Positions 27,713 to 36,007 are shown, numbered from the stretch's first letter. The stretch: DNA of 44,803 nucleotides from Streptococcus sp. DD13 (GCF_001578875.1 NZ_KQ969506.1:1058777-1103579), one strand, 5' to 3'. The notes: generated by a model not told the origin, from the letters alone. Numbers and translations are program-made.

Positions 27713-28585
27713 TTAGAGAACGAAATCTCTTCTATGGTAAAAGAGGGAGCGAGTGGCATCGCTGATATAGCGCGCTGTTTCCGCATTGTTCATGGTGTAG
27801 AGGTGAACCCCTGCCACATCCTGAGTGACCAAGTCCACAATTTGATCGATAGCATAAGCAAGTCCTGCAGCTCTGAGGGATTCTGGATCATGTTCATACT
27901 TATCCAGGATGGCCTTAAACTTCCGTGGGAGATGGATGTTTTCACAGGTCTTGAGCAGACGAAGGGCCTGATTGCGATTTAGGATGGGCATCACTCCAGC
28001 ATGAATGGGCGCATCAATCCCTGCCAAGATACACTTATCCCGGAAATCATAGAAACGCTCATTGTCAAAGAAGAGTTGCGTCACCAAACTGGAGCAGCCA
28101 GCATCCACCTTCTTTTTGAGGTTTTGAATATCTATAATCTGATTCGGTGAATCGGGATGCCCTTCCGGATAGCAGGCTCCGACAATCTCAAAGTGAGGTT
28201 GCTCCTCCTTGATAAAAGAAATCAAATCAGTTGCGTAGCGGAAGTCCTTTTGTGGCGCCACATCTGGGATGATATCCCCACGTAAGGCTAAAATCCGGTG
28301 AACGCCTACCTCATCTAACTCTTGTAAGGTCTCTGCAACGGATTCCTTGGTGAGATAGATTGCTGGCAAGTGAGCTATTGTTGGTACCTCTAGCTCGTTT
28401 TGGATATGATTGGCCAAAGCTACCGTCGTCTCTTTGATATTGTATTTATTATTGCTAGCCGTCACACTGATAAAGTGTGGTGCTAAGCCCTGCATGTCAT
28501 CCAGGGCACGCAGGATTTTTTCATTGCCTACTGCTGGATTGGGAGGAAAAACCTCAAAGGATAGACTTGGTGTATGTTGGCTCAT
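27713..28585 (-). CDS. metF: 5,10-Methylenetetrahydrofolate reductase
   Basis: FAD-dependent reduction of methylene-THF to 5-methyl-THF, the methyl donor for MetE. 290 residues, full length. Family marks: SFEVFPPNPAVGNEK at the N-terminus, FISVTASNN, HLPAIYLTKESV, RILALRGDI, GACYPEGHPDSPN, and a LVTQLFFDNERFYDFRDKC flavin-site block. It follows metE by 76 bp on the same strand, so the two form the usual met operon. The repeat copy B lies directly 3' of it. Confidence 0.96.
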   Translation of the reverse strand: MSQHTPSLSFEVFPPNPAVGNEKILRALDDMQGLAPHFISVTASNNKYNIKETTVALANHIQNELEVPTIAHLPAIYLTKESVAETLQELDEVGVHRILALRGDIIPDVAPQKDFRYATDLISFIKEEQPHFEIVGACYPEGHPDSPNQIIDIQNLKKKVDAGCSSLVTQLFFDNERFYDFRDKCILAGIDAPIHAGVMPILNRNQALRLLKTCENIHLPRKFKAILDKYEHDPESLRAAGLAYAIDQIVDLVTQDVAGVHLYTMNNAETARYISDATRSLFYHRRDFVL

Positions 28586-28661
28586 AGAGTGAATGGTCCT
28601 TTCTTTTTTAACTCTGAGGTGAGTCCCAACTGATCAAGCCCAGTAGTCAGGTCGCTCCCTC

Positions 28662-30911
28662 TTAAAGTGCTTCACGCGCTGCTTTCGCAGCTTCAACAAG
28701 CTTGATCAAGCTTTCTTTGGTTTCTTTGATGCCCCGTGTTTTCAAACCACAGTCAGGATTGATCCAAACTTTCTTGCTTGGTACTTTAGCAAGAATGGCT
28801 TCGATCGTGTGGTCGATTTCGCCTTCATTTGGCACACGAGGAGAGTGGATATCGTAAACTCCAGGTCCCACTTCTGTTTGGAAGTTTTGTGCTTTGAGTT
28901 CGTCCAAGATTTCAAGATTTGAACGGCTCGCTTCAAAGGAAATCACGTCCGCATCCATGTTGTCGATCGCTGGGATGATATCGGTAAATTCTGAGTAACA
29001 CATGTGGGTGTGGATTTGCGTGTCTGGGGCTACTGTTGAGTGTACCAAGCGGAAAGCAGGAATTGCCCAGTCAAGGTAGTCTTCGTACCAGTCGCTACGA
29101 CGGAGTGGCAATTTTTCACGAAGAGCAGCCTCGTCGATTTGGATAATCTTCACGCCTGCAGCTTCAAGGTCAAGAACTTCATCCTTGATGGCAAGAGCAA
29201 TTTGAAGTGTAGAATCCTTGATAGAGATATCTTCACGTGGGAATGACCAGTTAAGGATAGTCACTGGTCCAGTCAACATCCCTTTAACAGGTTTATTAGT
29301 ACGGCTTTGTGCGTAGCTAGACCATTTGACAGTGATAGGGTTGAGACGAGTCACATCACCCCAGATGATTGGTGGTTTCACCCCACGCATACCGTAGGAT
29401 TGTACCCAACCATTTTTAGAGAAGAGGTAACCGGACAAGTTTTGACCGAAGTACTCCACCATGTCATTCCGCTCAAATTCTCCGTGTACAAGAACGTCAA
29501 ATCCAACTTCTTCTTGCCATTTGATCCATTCGTCGATAGTCTCAGCAAGGAAGGCATCGTAGTCTTCTTGAGACAATTCACCCTTACGGAAGGCCAAACG
29601 TTTGGCACGCACTTCCTTGGTTTGAGGGAAGGAACCAATCGTTGTTGTTGGAAGAGCTGGAAGTTTGAAGGCTTCTTCTTGGATGGCTTCCCGTTCTGCG
29701 AAGGCTGGCAAACGAGTGTAGTCTGCTTCAGTCAATCCTGCAATACGGGCACGAAGTTCAGCATTTTCACCCACACGCTCAGTCGCAAAGAGTTCTTTGT
29801 TTGCTGCAAGAGCTTCTTCCCCTTGACCCTTGCGGATCGCATCCAAGTCACGAAGTTCTTCCAATTTTTCAACTGCAAAGGCAAAGTGGTTGAGGATAGC
29901 TGGTTCAAATTCTTCGTTAGCCGTTGTAAATGGCACATGAAGCAGTGAACAAGAAGTTGTCAAAACAAGGTTTTCAGCTGATACTTGTTTCAAAATTTCC
30001 AAGCTCTTTTCGTAGTTGTTGCGCCAGATGTTTTTCCCATTGACAATCCCTGCATAAAGCGTCTTGTCAGCTGGGAAGCCACCTTTAACGAGTTCAAGAG
30101 TTTTCTTCCCTTCTACAAAGTCAAGTCCAATCGCATCTACTGGCAAATTGACAAGGTCAGCGTAGATATCACGCACGTCACCAAAGTAGGTTTGGATCAA
30201 GACTTCCAGACCTTTCTTGTCCGCCAAGAGTTTGTTATAGAGGTTCAAGAAGAGAGCTTTTTCTTCTGCTGACAAATCTTTGACAAGAGCTGCTTCATCC
30301 AGTTGGATACGAGTCGCACCCAGTTCAGCCAATTTGGCAAACACTTCTTGATAAGCAGCCACAAAGCTGTCTACGAAGTCTTCTGCTTTCACACCATCTT
30401 CAAAGTCTGACAATTGAAGGAAGGTAAATGGTCCAACCACAACTGGGCGTGTGTTCAAGCCCAAGTCTTTGGCTTCTTGGAACTCATCAAAGATCTTGTG
30501 ACCAGAAAGTTTAACTTCTGTTGTTTTTTCAAATTTAGGAACGATGTAATGGTAGTTGGTATTGAACCATTTTTTCATCGGAAGGGCACGCACATCCCCT
30601 TTTTCTCCCTGGTAACCACGCGCCAAGGCAAAGTAGCGCTCAAGGTCTGTCAACTCCAAGTTTTGAACAGATGCAGGCACCACGTTGAAGAGGAAAGCTG
30701 CATCTAGGAAGTTGTCATAGTGAGAAAAGTCATTTGAAGGAATCTCCGTAATGCCTTTTTCTTTCACAATGTTCCAGTGTTTGGCACGCAAGTCTTTGGC
30801 AGCTGCCAAAAGCTCGTCTGCAGCAATTTCATTTCTAAAGTATTTTTCAGTTGTAAATTTTAATTCGCGGAATTCACCCAAACGTGGGAAACCAATAATC
30901 GTCGTTGACAT
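28662..30911 (-). CDS. metE: Cobalamin-independent methionine synthase
   Basis: Transfers the methyl of 5-methyl-THF (polyglutamate) to homocysteine. 749 residues, two-barrel enzyme of standard length. N-terminus [19 protein letters not shown]. The C-terminal catalytic barrel shows the zinc ligands in HTHMCYSEF and [10 protein letters not shown], plus [15 protein letters not shown] and [20 protein letters not shown] precedes the ATG. First gene of metE-metF, with a perfect MET-box 81 bp upstream. Confidence 0.97.
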   Translation of the reverse strand: MSTTIIGFPRLGEFRELKFTTEKYFRNEIAADELLAAAKDLRAKHWNIVKEKGITEIPSNDFSHYDNFLDAAFLFNVVPASVQNLELTDLERYFALARGYQGEKGDVRALPMKKWFNTNYHYIVPKFEKTTEVKLSGHKIFDEFQEAKDLGLNTRPVVVGPFTFLQLSDFEDGVKAEDFVDSFVAAYQEVFAKLAELGATRIQLDEAALVKDLSAEEKALFLNLYNKLLADKKGLEVLIQTYFGDVRDIYADLVNLPVDAIGLDFVEGKKTLELVKGGFPADKTLYAGIVNGKNIWRNNYEKSLEILKQVSAENLVLTTSCSLLHVPFTTANEEFEPAILNHFAFAVEKLEELRDLDAIRKGQGEEALAANKELFATERVGENAELRARIAGLTEADYTRLPAFAEREAIQEEAFKLPALPTTTIGSFPQTKEVRAKRLAFRKGELSQEDYDAFLAETIDEWIKWQEEVGFDVLVHGEFERNDMVEYFGQNLSGYLFSKNGWVQSYGMRGVKPPIIWGDVTRLNPITVKWSSYAQSRTNKPVKGMLTGPVTILNWSFPREDISIKDSTLQIALAIKDEVLDLEAAGVKIIQIDEAALREKLPLRRSDWYEDYLDWAIPAFRLVHSTVAPDTQIHTHMCYSEFTDIIPAIDNMDADVISFEASRSNLEILDELKAQNFQTEVGPGVYDIHSPRVPNEGEIDHTIEAILAKVPSKKVWINPDCGLKTRGIKETKESLIKLVEAAKAAREAL

Positions 30912-30991
30912 AAGCGTCCTCCAAAGTTTTTCTTGAGATTATGGTATCAAAGAAACGACATTTTGTATAATTGTAAAAAACAAGGATTTGA

Positions 30992-31008
30992 TATAGTTTA
31001 AAACTATA
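30992..31008 (-). promoter_or_regulatory. MET-box upstream of metE
   Basis: TATAGTTTAAAACTATA, a perfect 17-bp palindrome matching the streptococcal MET-box TATAGTTTnAAACTATA (site of the LysR-type regulator MtaR/MetR). It lies 81-97 bp before the metE ATG, upstream of AT-rich promoter sequence, consistent with activation when methionine is low. Confidence 0.85.
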
Positions 31009-31147
31009 TATAGAATTTACCCAACAAAAAGGACTTGAGAAAATAGACTCAAATCCCTAATATTTTTGACGTTTTGTCCCATTGGCTTTCAAGAGACTTA
31101 TACGAATATTGTTATAACACAGGCGATCCACTCACTCTTACATTTTT

Positions 31148-31377
31148 CTCCCAGGAAAAGAGGACCAAACCTAGCTCAAATCGCCCCTGGATTTCATACT
31201 CGTGAAAAAAAAATCCGTCGGGGTCTGAAAAAGAGGTCCACTGAACCCCAACTCGCTCTCCTATTCCTAGGCTCGGGGTGAAAAGGTCCACCGGACCTGC
31301 CTCGCTCTCACGTTTCCTAGCTCGTGAAAAAAAGACCCGTCGGGGTCTTAATTCGCTCTCTGATTTCTATGCTCATG
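31148..31377 (-). repeat. Degenerate tandem array of terminator-like hairpin units
   Basis: Units of about 50 bp begin CTCGTG/CTCATG or similar at 31148, 31199, 31272, 31321 and 31372. Each carries a version of GACCCGTCGGGGTC or GGTCCACCGGACC in A-rich sequence, then CTCGCTCTC...TTTCCTAG. The last unit holds the functional rpsR terminator; the others look like decaying duplicates of it. Together with the MET-box region this fills the 490-bp gap between metE and rpsR. Confidence 0.7.
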
Positions 31378-31404
31378 AAAAAAAGACCCGTCGGGGTCTT
31401 TTTT
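31378..31404 (-). terminator. Terminator of rpsF-ssb-rpsR
   Basis: AAAAAAAGACCC-CG... pairs with ...CG-GGGTCTTTTTTT just after the rpsR stop. It is nearly symmetrical, so it may act in both directions. Confidence 0.88.
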
Positions 31405-31644
31405 TTAATCTTCGTTTACAAATGGTAGAAGAGCCATTACGCGAGCGCGTTTGATCGCAGTTGTTACTTTACGTTGGTTCTTCGCGGAAGTTCCAGTCAC
31501 ACGACGTGGCAAGATTTTACCACGTTCTGAGATGAAACGGCTTAGAAGCTCAGTATCTTTGTAATCAACATATTCGATTTTGTTAGCTGCGATGTAATCA
31601 ACTTTTTTACGGCGTTTAAATCCGCCACGACGTTGTTGAGCCAT
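31405..31644 (-). CDS. rpsR: 30S ribosomal protein S18
   Basis: Small-subunit protein that pairs with S6 on the platform. 79 residues, beginning [22 protein letters not shown], with [27 protein letters not shown], the family core. AAAGGAG precedes the ATG. Third gene of the conserved rpsF-ssb-rpsR operon. Confidence 0.97.
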   Translation of the reverse strand: MAQQRRGGFKRRKKVDYIAANKIEYVDYKDTELLSRFISERGKILPRRVTGTSAKNQRKVTTAIKRARVMALLPFVNED

Positions 31645-31682
31645 GTGTATTTCTCCTTTATAGTTTTAATTCGTTCCTATCC

Positions 31683-32165
31683 TTAGAAAGGTAGATCGTC
31701 ATCTGAGATATCCATGGGGTTGGTTGCCCCAAACGGACTCTCATCGCGACCGAAATTAGGTTGTCTTGTTGGTTGAGCAGGAGCTTGATAAGAGGAATCA
31801 TTGCCAGTAGCAAATTGACTACCTCCACCTTGTCCTTCTCTCGCAGTGCGACTTTCCAATAATTGGAAATTGTCTGCCACAATTTCCGTCACATAGACGC
31901 GTTGCCCTTGCTGATTTTCGTAGTTCCGGGTTTGGATCCGACCGGTAATCCCAATCAAAGCCCCCTTTTTCGCCCAGTTTGCCAAATTTTCAGCTTGCTG
32001 GCGCCAAATAACAACGTTTATAAAATCAGTTTCCCGGTCACCGTTTTGATTTTTAAAGGTACGGTTAACCGCTAGGGTAAAGGTCGCAACTGCTTGGTTG
32101 GACGCTGTATACCGAAGTTCTGCATCTTTGGTCATCCGACCAACTAGTACGACATTATTAATCAT
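31683..32165 (-). CDS. ssb: Single-stranded DNA-binding protein
   Basis: Tetrameric ssDNA-binding protein for replication and repair. 160 residues: OB-fold (1-105) starting [20 protein letters not shown], a flexible Gly/Gln/Pro-rich linker, and the acidic tip ending DISDDDLPF used to recruit partner proteins. The ATG lies two bases after the rpsF stop with only a weak binding site, so translation is probably coupled to rpsF. Confidence 0.97.
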   Translation of the reverse strand: MINNVVLVGRMTKDAELRYTASNQAVATFTLAVNRTFKNQNGDRETDFINVVIWRQQAENLANWAKKGALIGITGRIQTRNYENQQGQRVYVTEIVADNFQLLESRTAREGQGGGSQFATGNDSSYQAPAQPTRQPNFGRDESPFGATNPMDISDDDLPF

Positions 32166-32166
32166 C

Positions 32167-32457
32167 TTACGCGTCTACTTTCACGATCATATGACGAAGA
32201 ATATCTCCGTTGATTTTTGACAAACGGTCAAACTCATTCAGAGCGACAGCGTCACTTGCTTCAACGTTCACGATATGGTAAAGTCCTTCACGGAAATCTT
32301 GGATTTCGTATGCAAGACGGCGTTTTTCCCAATCTTTTGATTCAACAACAGTTGCACCGTTGTCTGTCAAGATAGAGTCAAAACGTGCTACCAAAGCGTT
32401 TTTCGCTTCTTCTTCAATGTTTGGACGAATAATATAAAGAATTTCGTATTTAGCCAT
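32167..32457 (-). CDS. rpsF: 30S ribosomal protein S6
   Basis: 96 residues from [25 protein letters not shown] lies eight bases before this ATG. The longer reading back to 32523 would run through the leader and is rejected. S6 binds S18 on the 30S platform. First gene of rpsF-ssb-rpsR, with a promoter at 32532-32560 and a structured leader that may be the S6:S18 autoregulatory site. Confidence 0.97.
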   Translation of the reverse strand: MAKYEILYIIRPNIEEEAKNALVARFDSILTDNGATVVESKDWEKRRLAYEIQDFREGLYHIVNVEASDAVALNEFDRLSKINGDILRHMIVKVDA

Positions 32458-32483
32458 TGATATTTCCTCCTTTTGGTCTAATG

Positions 32484-32522
32484 ACTCATGACAGTTCGCC
32501 ATGAGTAAGTGAGGGTTTCTCA
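32484..32522 (-). promoter_or_regulatory. Structured rpsF leader, candidate S6:S18 autoregulatory element
   Basis: Two hairpins before the rpsF ribosome-binding site: CTCATG-gcgaactgt-CATGAG (32485-32505) and GTGAG-aaac-CCTCAC (32508-32521). S6:S18 feedback on its own mRNA leader is known in several bacteria; the match here is by position and form only. Confidence 0.45.
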
Positions 32523-32531
32523 CAAGAATTT

Positions 32532-32560
32532 ATTATATCAAAACTCTGACAAGATAGCAA
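32532..32560 (-). promoter_or_regulatory. Promoter of rpsF-ssb-rpsR
   Basis: Minus strand TTGCTA (32555-32560), 17-bp spacer, TATAAT (32532-32537) preceded by TGA (extended -10). Confidence 0.8.
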
Positions 32561-32963
32561 GGAGAACCTACACTAGAAAAAGCTGTGATCTTTCATTATT
32601 TCCGTAATATCCTTTATCATGTAAATATTTTCAACTCCAAAGTAAATGAATGAATCGTCTTCGAACCCAAATTATGAAGCAATTTGATAGAAATTCGCTT
32701 AATTAAAAGGCAGTGAAACGTTACTAAAACACATTTAACAGTATCACTATAAAATCAATAATAAAAGCTGTTGTTGTCTACTTTTTCCGTCACGCTAGAC
32801 GAATAAAGAGAGTCTTAAAAAACTCTCTTTTACTCTTATGTAATGACTTTTTCAAACTGTTTTAAGACCTTTTTGAAAGTTAGGATAATGACTCTTTTTC
32901 ACATCATTTGGCAAGGGCTGATACAGGATTTTCGGCCTAATTCTAAAAAATATTTCTTTTTTT
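32561..32963. other. Gene-free stretch between rpsF promoter and small-RNA terminator
   Basis: About 400 bp. It holds a hairpin AAAGAGAGT/ACTCTCTTT near 32805-32829 and, on minus, a ~36-codon fragment ending ...KSHYPNFQKGLKTV that lacks a start and ribosome-binding site, possibly the tail of a lost gene. A 15-codon reading at about 32578-32622 has no ribosome-binding site. No supported gene. Confidence 0.4.
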
Positions 32964-32997
32964 CAAAAAACAGACCACCTACATCTTCGTAGGTGGC
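32964..32997 (-). terminator. Terminator of the small-peptide transcript
   Basis: CCACCTAC-gaaga-GTAGGTGG hairpin followed on minus by TCTGTTTTTT. Confidence 0.85.
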
Positions 32998-33218
32998 CGA
33001 ATCTACTATTCAATTGTACTTTTTTACTTTTACTTAGTGTGTTTCTATTTTTCTAACCGATAGATTCCTTAAGGAATGTAGCCTTCCACGTCTGGAAAGT
33101 TCTATGGATTGTTAATAGATGAAGTACTTCATGTTGGCTCATTCGTCTGTATCAATGAGCCGATTGCTTGTCCTTAGGGACCAACTTGTAAAGATAATAG
33201 GTTTACTGTCTATCTTTT

Positions 33219-33260
33219 CTAGTCACCATTTTTATAGCGACCAATATCAAATTGTAACAT
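33219..33260 (-). CDS. 13-residue peptide MLQFDIGRYKNGD
   Basis: ATG with AGGAGG eight bases upstream; sequence MLQFDIGRYKNGD, then TAG. It is the second of two tandem short ORFs on one predicted transcript. It shares M-x-x-F-x-x-GRYKNGD with the first. Within the shared GRYKNGD block four codons differ synonymously (GGT/GGA, CGC/AGA, AAT/AAC, GGT/GGA), a sign that the peptide, not just the DNA, is conserved. Hydrophilic, no signal peptide. Function unknown: leader peptide, signal precursor and small regulatory peptide are all possible. Confidence 0.65.
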   Translation of the reverse strand: MLQFDIGRYKNGD

Positions 33261-33302
33261 AGGCGCTACCTCCTGATATCAACACTCGCTTACGACAAGA
33301 CC

Positions 33303-33344
33303 TTAGTCTCCGTTTTTATATCTTCCTTTGTTAAAGTGAATCAT
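33303..33344 (-). CDS. 13-residue peptide MIHFNKGRYKNGD
   Basis: First of the tandem pair, starting about 35 nt into the predicted transcript. AAAGGAGG stands ten bases before the ATG; sequence MIHFNKGRYKNGD, then TAA. The gap to the second ORF is 42 bp and contains its own strong ribosome-binding site. Conservation between the two is concentrated at F4 and residues 7-13. Function unknown. Confidence 0.65.
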   Translation of the reverse strand: MIHFNKGRYKNGD

Positions 33345-33385
33345 CGAACTTTTACCTCCTTTGACTACTTTTTCTTTACACTTAT

Positions 33386-33414
33386 AGTATAATGTAATCG
33401 CTTTCTTTTGTCAA
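33386..33414 (-). promoter_or_regulatory. Strong promoter of the small-peptide transcript
   Basis: Minus strand TTGACA (33409-33414), exactly 17 bp, TATACT (33386-33391). Among the closest matches to the sigma-70 consensus in the window. Confidence 0.88.
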
Positions 33415-33462
33415 GTCTTTCATCTCCTTTTTCTAACATTTTCTCATGAGAAGCCAAAATAT

Positions 33463-33495
33463 GAAAAAGAGCCCGGCTGAAACCGAGCTCTTTCC
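33463..33495 (-). terminator. Terminator after fakA
   Basis: AAAGAGCTCGG...CCGGGCTCTTTTT hairpin on minus, 45 bp beyond the fakA stop. It isolates the small-peptide unit from fakA. Confidence 0.85.
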
Positions 33496-33537
33496 CCTTA
33501 GTTGAATTTATTTTTGCACTTACTAGATGACAGGAGA

Positions 33538-35211
33538 CTACTCTACACTAAAGAGGTAAGGGTAGACAGGTTGATCTCCTTGATAGATTTCAACTTCGAT
33601 CTCTTCATTTTCTTCTTCTAACGCTTCTGCGAAGGATTGAATAAAGTCTTGGTCTCCCTCTTCGCCAACGTAAATGGTAACGATTTCACTATCCTCATCC
33701 AGCATAGCCGCAAAGGCTTGTTGCAAGCTCTCTGTCATGTCTGGTGTGGAAGCAACGATCTTCCCATCTACCATCCCCAAGATATCTTGCTCGTGAATTT
33801 CGAGGCCATCAATCGTAGTATCCCGAACGGCATTCGTCACACTTCCAGATTTGACTTCACTGAGAGAAGCCTTCATCGCTTCAAAGTTGGTATCCAAATC
33901 TTGAGATGGCTCGAAGGATAGGAGGCTCGTAAAGCCTTGAGGAATGGTCCGGGTTTCTACCACTCGAACCGCTACTTCAGCCACTTCAGCAGCAGATTGT
34001 GCCGCCATAAAAATGTTTTTATTGTTAGGCAAGATAATGACATTGCGGGCATTGACAAAGTCAATCGCCTTGACAAAATCTTCGGTTGAAGGATTCATGG
34101 TCTGTCCACCCGAGATGACATAATCCACTCCCTGAGATTGAAAGATGTCTGTCAAGCCTTGACCTGCACAAACAGCAATGATCGCATACTCTTTTTGTTC
34201 AGTTGGTTTTTGGAAGCTTGCCGTAGCTGAAGCTTTTTCTACCTCAGCATCATGCTGTTCCCGCATGTTATCCACTTTAACCTTAACAAGTTTCCCGTAT
34301 TTCAAACCTTCTTGAAGAACCAATCCAGGATCTTCCGTATGGACATGGACCTTGGCGATTTCATCATCATTCACCACGATCAAGGAATCTCCGAGTGCAC
34401 CGAGATATGTTGAAAAATCTTCATAGTCAAATTCTTTGACAGCTGTCGGCCCTTGACCGAGTGCTACCATAATTTCCGTACAATACCCATAGCGGATGTC
34501 TTCGGTTGCGACATGTCCAGCAACTGACATATGATGCTCTGCTTTGATCATCTCACTCATCACAGCAGGTGTTGCTTGGAATTCTTCGGACTGGATGTAT
34601 TCTCCTGTCAGGGCAGCCAAGAAACCTTCATAAATGTATACGAGACCTTGACCACCAGAATCGACAACTCCAACTTCCTTTAAAACAGGCAGAAGATCTG
34701 GTGTTTTCTTCAAAGCACGATTCGCCCCGTCCAAAGCAGCTCGCATAACTTCTACAGCGTCGTCCGTTTCTTCCGCTTTTTTTAAGGCTGCAGTCGCTGC
34801 GCCACGAGATACCGTCAGGATCGTCCCTTCAACAGGCTTCATAACGGCTTTATAAGCCACTTCAACCCCACCTTGGAAGGCATGTGCCAGCATTTTCCCG
34901 TCTAGCTCCACTTCCTCCTTGATGGCTTGGGAAAATCCACGGAAGAGCTGGGATGTAATCACACCAGAGTTACCACGAGCCCCCATCAAGAGTCCCTTTG
35001 ATAAGATTTGGGCTACTTCACCAACCGTTGCAGCAGGCTTATCTGCCACTTCCTTGGCACCATTTGTGATTGTCATTCCCATATTGGTCCCAGTATCCCC
35101 ATCCGGAACCGGAAAAACGTTCAGAGAGTTCACGTACTCTGCTTGATTATTCAAGCGAGTAGAGGCTGCCTGAACCATTTCTTGAAATAAACTGGTTGTA
35201 ATCTTTCCCAC
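33538..35211 (-). CDS. fakA: Fatty acid kinase subunit A (DAK2 domain, YloV/FakA type)
   Basis: ATP-binding subunit that, with a FakB carrier, phosphorylates exogenous fatty acids for phospholipid synthesis. 557 residues. The start is GTG (MGKITTSLFQEM) seven bases after GGGAG. The N-terminal DAK2 domain shows FPVPDGDTGTNMGMTI and MGARGNSGVITSQLFRGF; the middle domain and C-terminal DegV-like region (YVISGGQTMNPSTEDFVKAI, ILPNNKNIF) are complete. It starts four bases before the upstream Asp23-family gene ends in spacing terms (stop at 35214, start 35211), so the two are coupled. Confidence 0.92.
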   Translation of the reverse strand: MGKITTSLFQEMVQAASTRLNNQAEYVNSLNVFPVPDGDTGTNMGMTITNGAKEVADKPAATVGEVAQILSKGLLMGARGNSGVITSQLFRGFSQAIKEEVELDGKMLAHAFQGGVEVAYKAVMKPVEGTILTVSRGAATAALKKAEETDDAVEVMRAALDGANRALKKTPDLLPVLKEVGVVDSGGQGLVYIYEGFLAALTGEYIQSEEFQATPAVMSEMIKAEHHMSVAGHVATEDIRYGYCTEIMVALGQGPTAVKEFDYEDFSTYLGALGDSLIVVNDDEIAKVHVHTEDPGLVLQEGLKYGKLVKVKVDNMREQHDAEVEKASATASFQKPTEQKEYAIIAVCAGQGLTDIFQSQGVDYVISGGQTMNPSTEDFVKAIDFVNARNVIILPNNKNIFMAAQSAAEVAEVAVRVVETRTIPQGFTSLLSFEPSQDLDTNFEAMKASLSEVKSGSVTNAVRDTTIDGLEIHEQDILGMVDGKIVASTPDMTESLQQAFAAMLDEDSEIVTIYVGEEGDQDFIQSFAEALEEENEEIEVEIYQGDQPVYPYLFSVE

Positions 35212-35213
35212 AA

Positions 35214-35579
35214 TTATTCTCCCACCACTTTGATATTTTGAATGTAGACATTGACCGTCTCAGCTTGTATGCCCAATTGGTTTTCTAAGTTGAATTTCAC
35301 GCGCTCTTGAATATTACGAGAAACCTCACTAATCTTGACCCCATAGCTCATGACAGTATAGACATCCACTGCTATGCTTCCTTCTGCAGTTGTTTTAACC
35401 ACAACTCCTTTTGAATAGTTTTCTTTCCCCAAAAGCGCTTGGAAATTGTCCTTTATGGCTGATTTACTCGCCATGCCAACAACACCAAAAATCTCAGTCG
35501 TTGCTCCGCCCACAACTGTGGCAATCACATCATCTGTTAGTTCAATTTGGCCATCCTTGGTATTGATTTTTACAGTCAT
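35214..35579 (-). CDS. Asp23/Gls24 family protein (YloU type)
   Basis: 121 residues, second Asp23-family member in the window. YloU-type proteins are paired with FakA/YloV across Firmicutes; their biochemical role is unclear. Visible: GQIELTDDVIATVVGGATTEIFGVVGMASK, DVYTVMSYGVKISEVSRNIQERVKF, and TVNVYIQNIKVVGE at the end. First gene of the asp23-fakA pair, with its own promoter at 35611-35639. Confidence 0.92.
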   Translation of the reverse strand: MTVKINTKDGQIELTDDVIATVVGGATTEIFGVVGMASKSAIKDNFQALLGKENYSKGVVVKTTAEGSIAVDVYTVMSYGVKISEVSRNIQERVKFNLENQLGIQAETVNVYIQNIKVVGE

Positions 35580-35610
35580 ATTTTGCTACCTCAAATTTTT
35601 TAATCACTAT

Positions 35611-35639
35611 ATTTTATCACATTTTTCTAAGCCTGTAAA
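35611..35639 (-). promoter_or_regulatory. Promoter of asp23-fakA
   Basis: Minus strand TTTACA (35634-35639), 17-bp spacer, TAAAAT (35611-35616) with upstream TGA (extended -10). Confidence 0.7.
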
Positions 35640-35663
35640 AAATTATAGTAGTCCTGCGGATTC

Positions 35664-35688
35664 AAAAAAAAAAGCCTTTCGGCTTTTC
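35664..35688 (-). terminator. Terminator after rpmB
   Basis: AAAAGCC-gaaa-GGCTTTTTTTTTT on minus, overlapping the last bases before the rpmB stop. Confidence 0.85.
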
Positions 35689-35689
35689 A

Positions 35690-35878
35690 TTAAACGCGTT
35701 CAACTTTACCTGATTTAAGTGCACGAGCTGAAGCCCAAACTTTTTTAGGTTTACCATCAATCAAAACAGTTACTTTTTGAAGATTTGGTTTAACGGCACG
35801 TTTTGTTTTGTTCATCGCATGAGAACGATTATTTCCAGATACTGTCTTACGACCTGTAAAATAACATACTTTAGCCAT
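35690..35878 (-). CDS. rpmB: 50S ribosomal protein L28
   Basis: 62 residues starting [60 protein letters not shown] is the family pattern. Non-zinc form as far as visible (only one Cys). AGGAGG precedes the ATG. Single-gene unit with promoter and terminator. Confidence 0.97.
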   Translation of the reverse strand: MAKVCYFTGRKTVSGNNRSHAMNKTKRAVKPNLQKVTVLIDGKPKKVWASARALKSGKVERV

Positions 35879-35937
35879 TTCTGTTTTCCTCCTATTAGAT
35901 CTAATATAACGGATGTGCTAGCACCACATACTGTACT

Positions 35938-35966
35938 ATATTATCAAATTTTTTGGTTCTTGACAA
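35938..35966 (-). promoter_or_regulatory. Promoter of rpmB
   Basis: Minus strand TTGTCA (35961-35966), 17-bp spacer, TAATAT (35938-35943). Confidence 0.75.
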
Positions 35967-36007
35967 GCACTTTTTATTTTGTGGCCAAGAGGTGTCCCAA
36001 TCAAGAA

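Larger units (their letters stand above)
32964..33379 (-). ncRNA. Predicted ~415-nt structured transcript carrying two 13-codon ORFs
   Basis: Bounded by a near-consensus promoter (33386-33414) and an intrinsic terminator (32964-32997). After the two short ORFs about 220 nt have no reading frame but dense dyads: GTCC-CTAA-GGAC (~33170-33181), GGCTCATT/AATGAGCC (33136-33161), ATGAAGTACTTCAT (33119-33132), TTCCA-GACG-TGGAA (33084-33096), ATTCCTTAAGGAAT (33064-33077). This looks like a folded RNA, perhaps with a dual coding and regulatory role. It was not recognised as tmRNA, 6S, RNase P, SRP RNA or any known riboswitch. Confidence 0.6.

Noticed and set aside
30912-31147. T-box or SAM riboswitch upstream of metE
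   Set aside because: No T-box sequence, SAM-type core or terminator/antiterminator pair was seen; the MET-box explains control.
31066-31281. Plus-strand reading in the metE-rpsR gap
   Set aside because: Runs through the tandem hairpin array and has no ribosome-binding site.
32578-32622. 15-codon minus-strand ORF MIKDITEIMKDHSFF near rpsF
   Set aside because: The nearest GGAG is too far from the ATG, there is no clear promoter and no second copy for comparison.
32964-33379. tmRNA, 6S RNA or RNase P RNA as the identity of the structured transcript
   Set aside because: No CCA-type 3' end or tag-peptide frame, no 6S-like long bubble hairpin and no RNase P core motifs were recognised; it also carries two ORFs with strong ribosome-binding sites.
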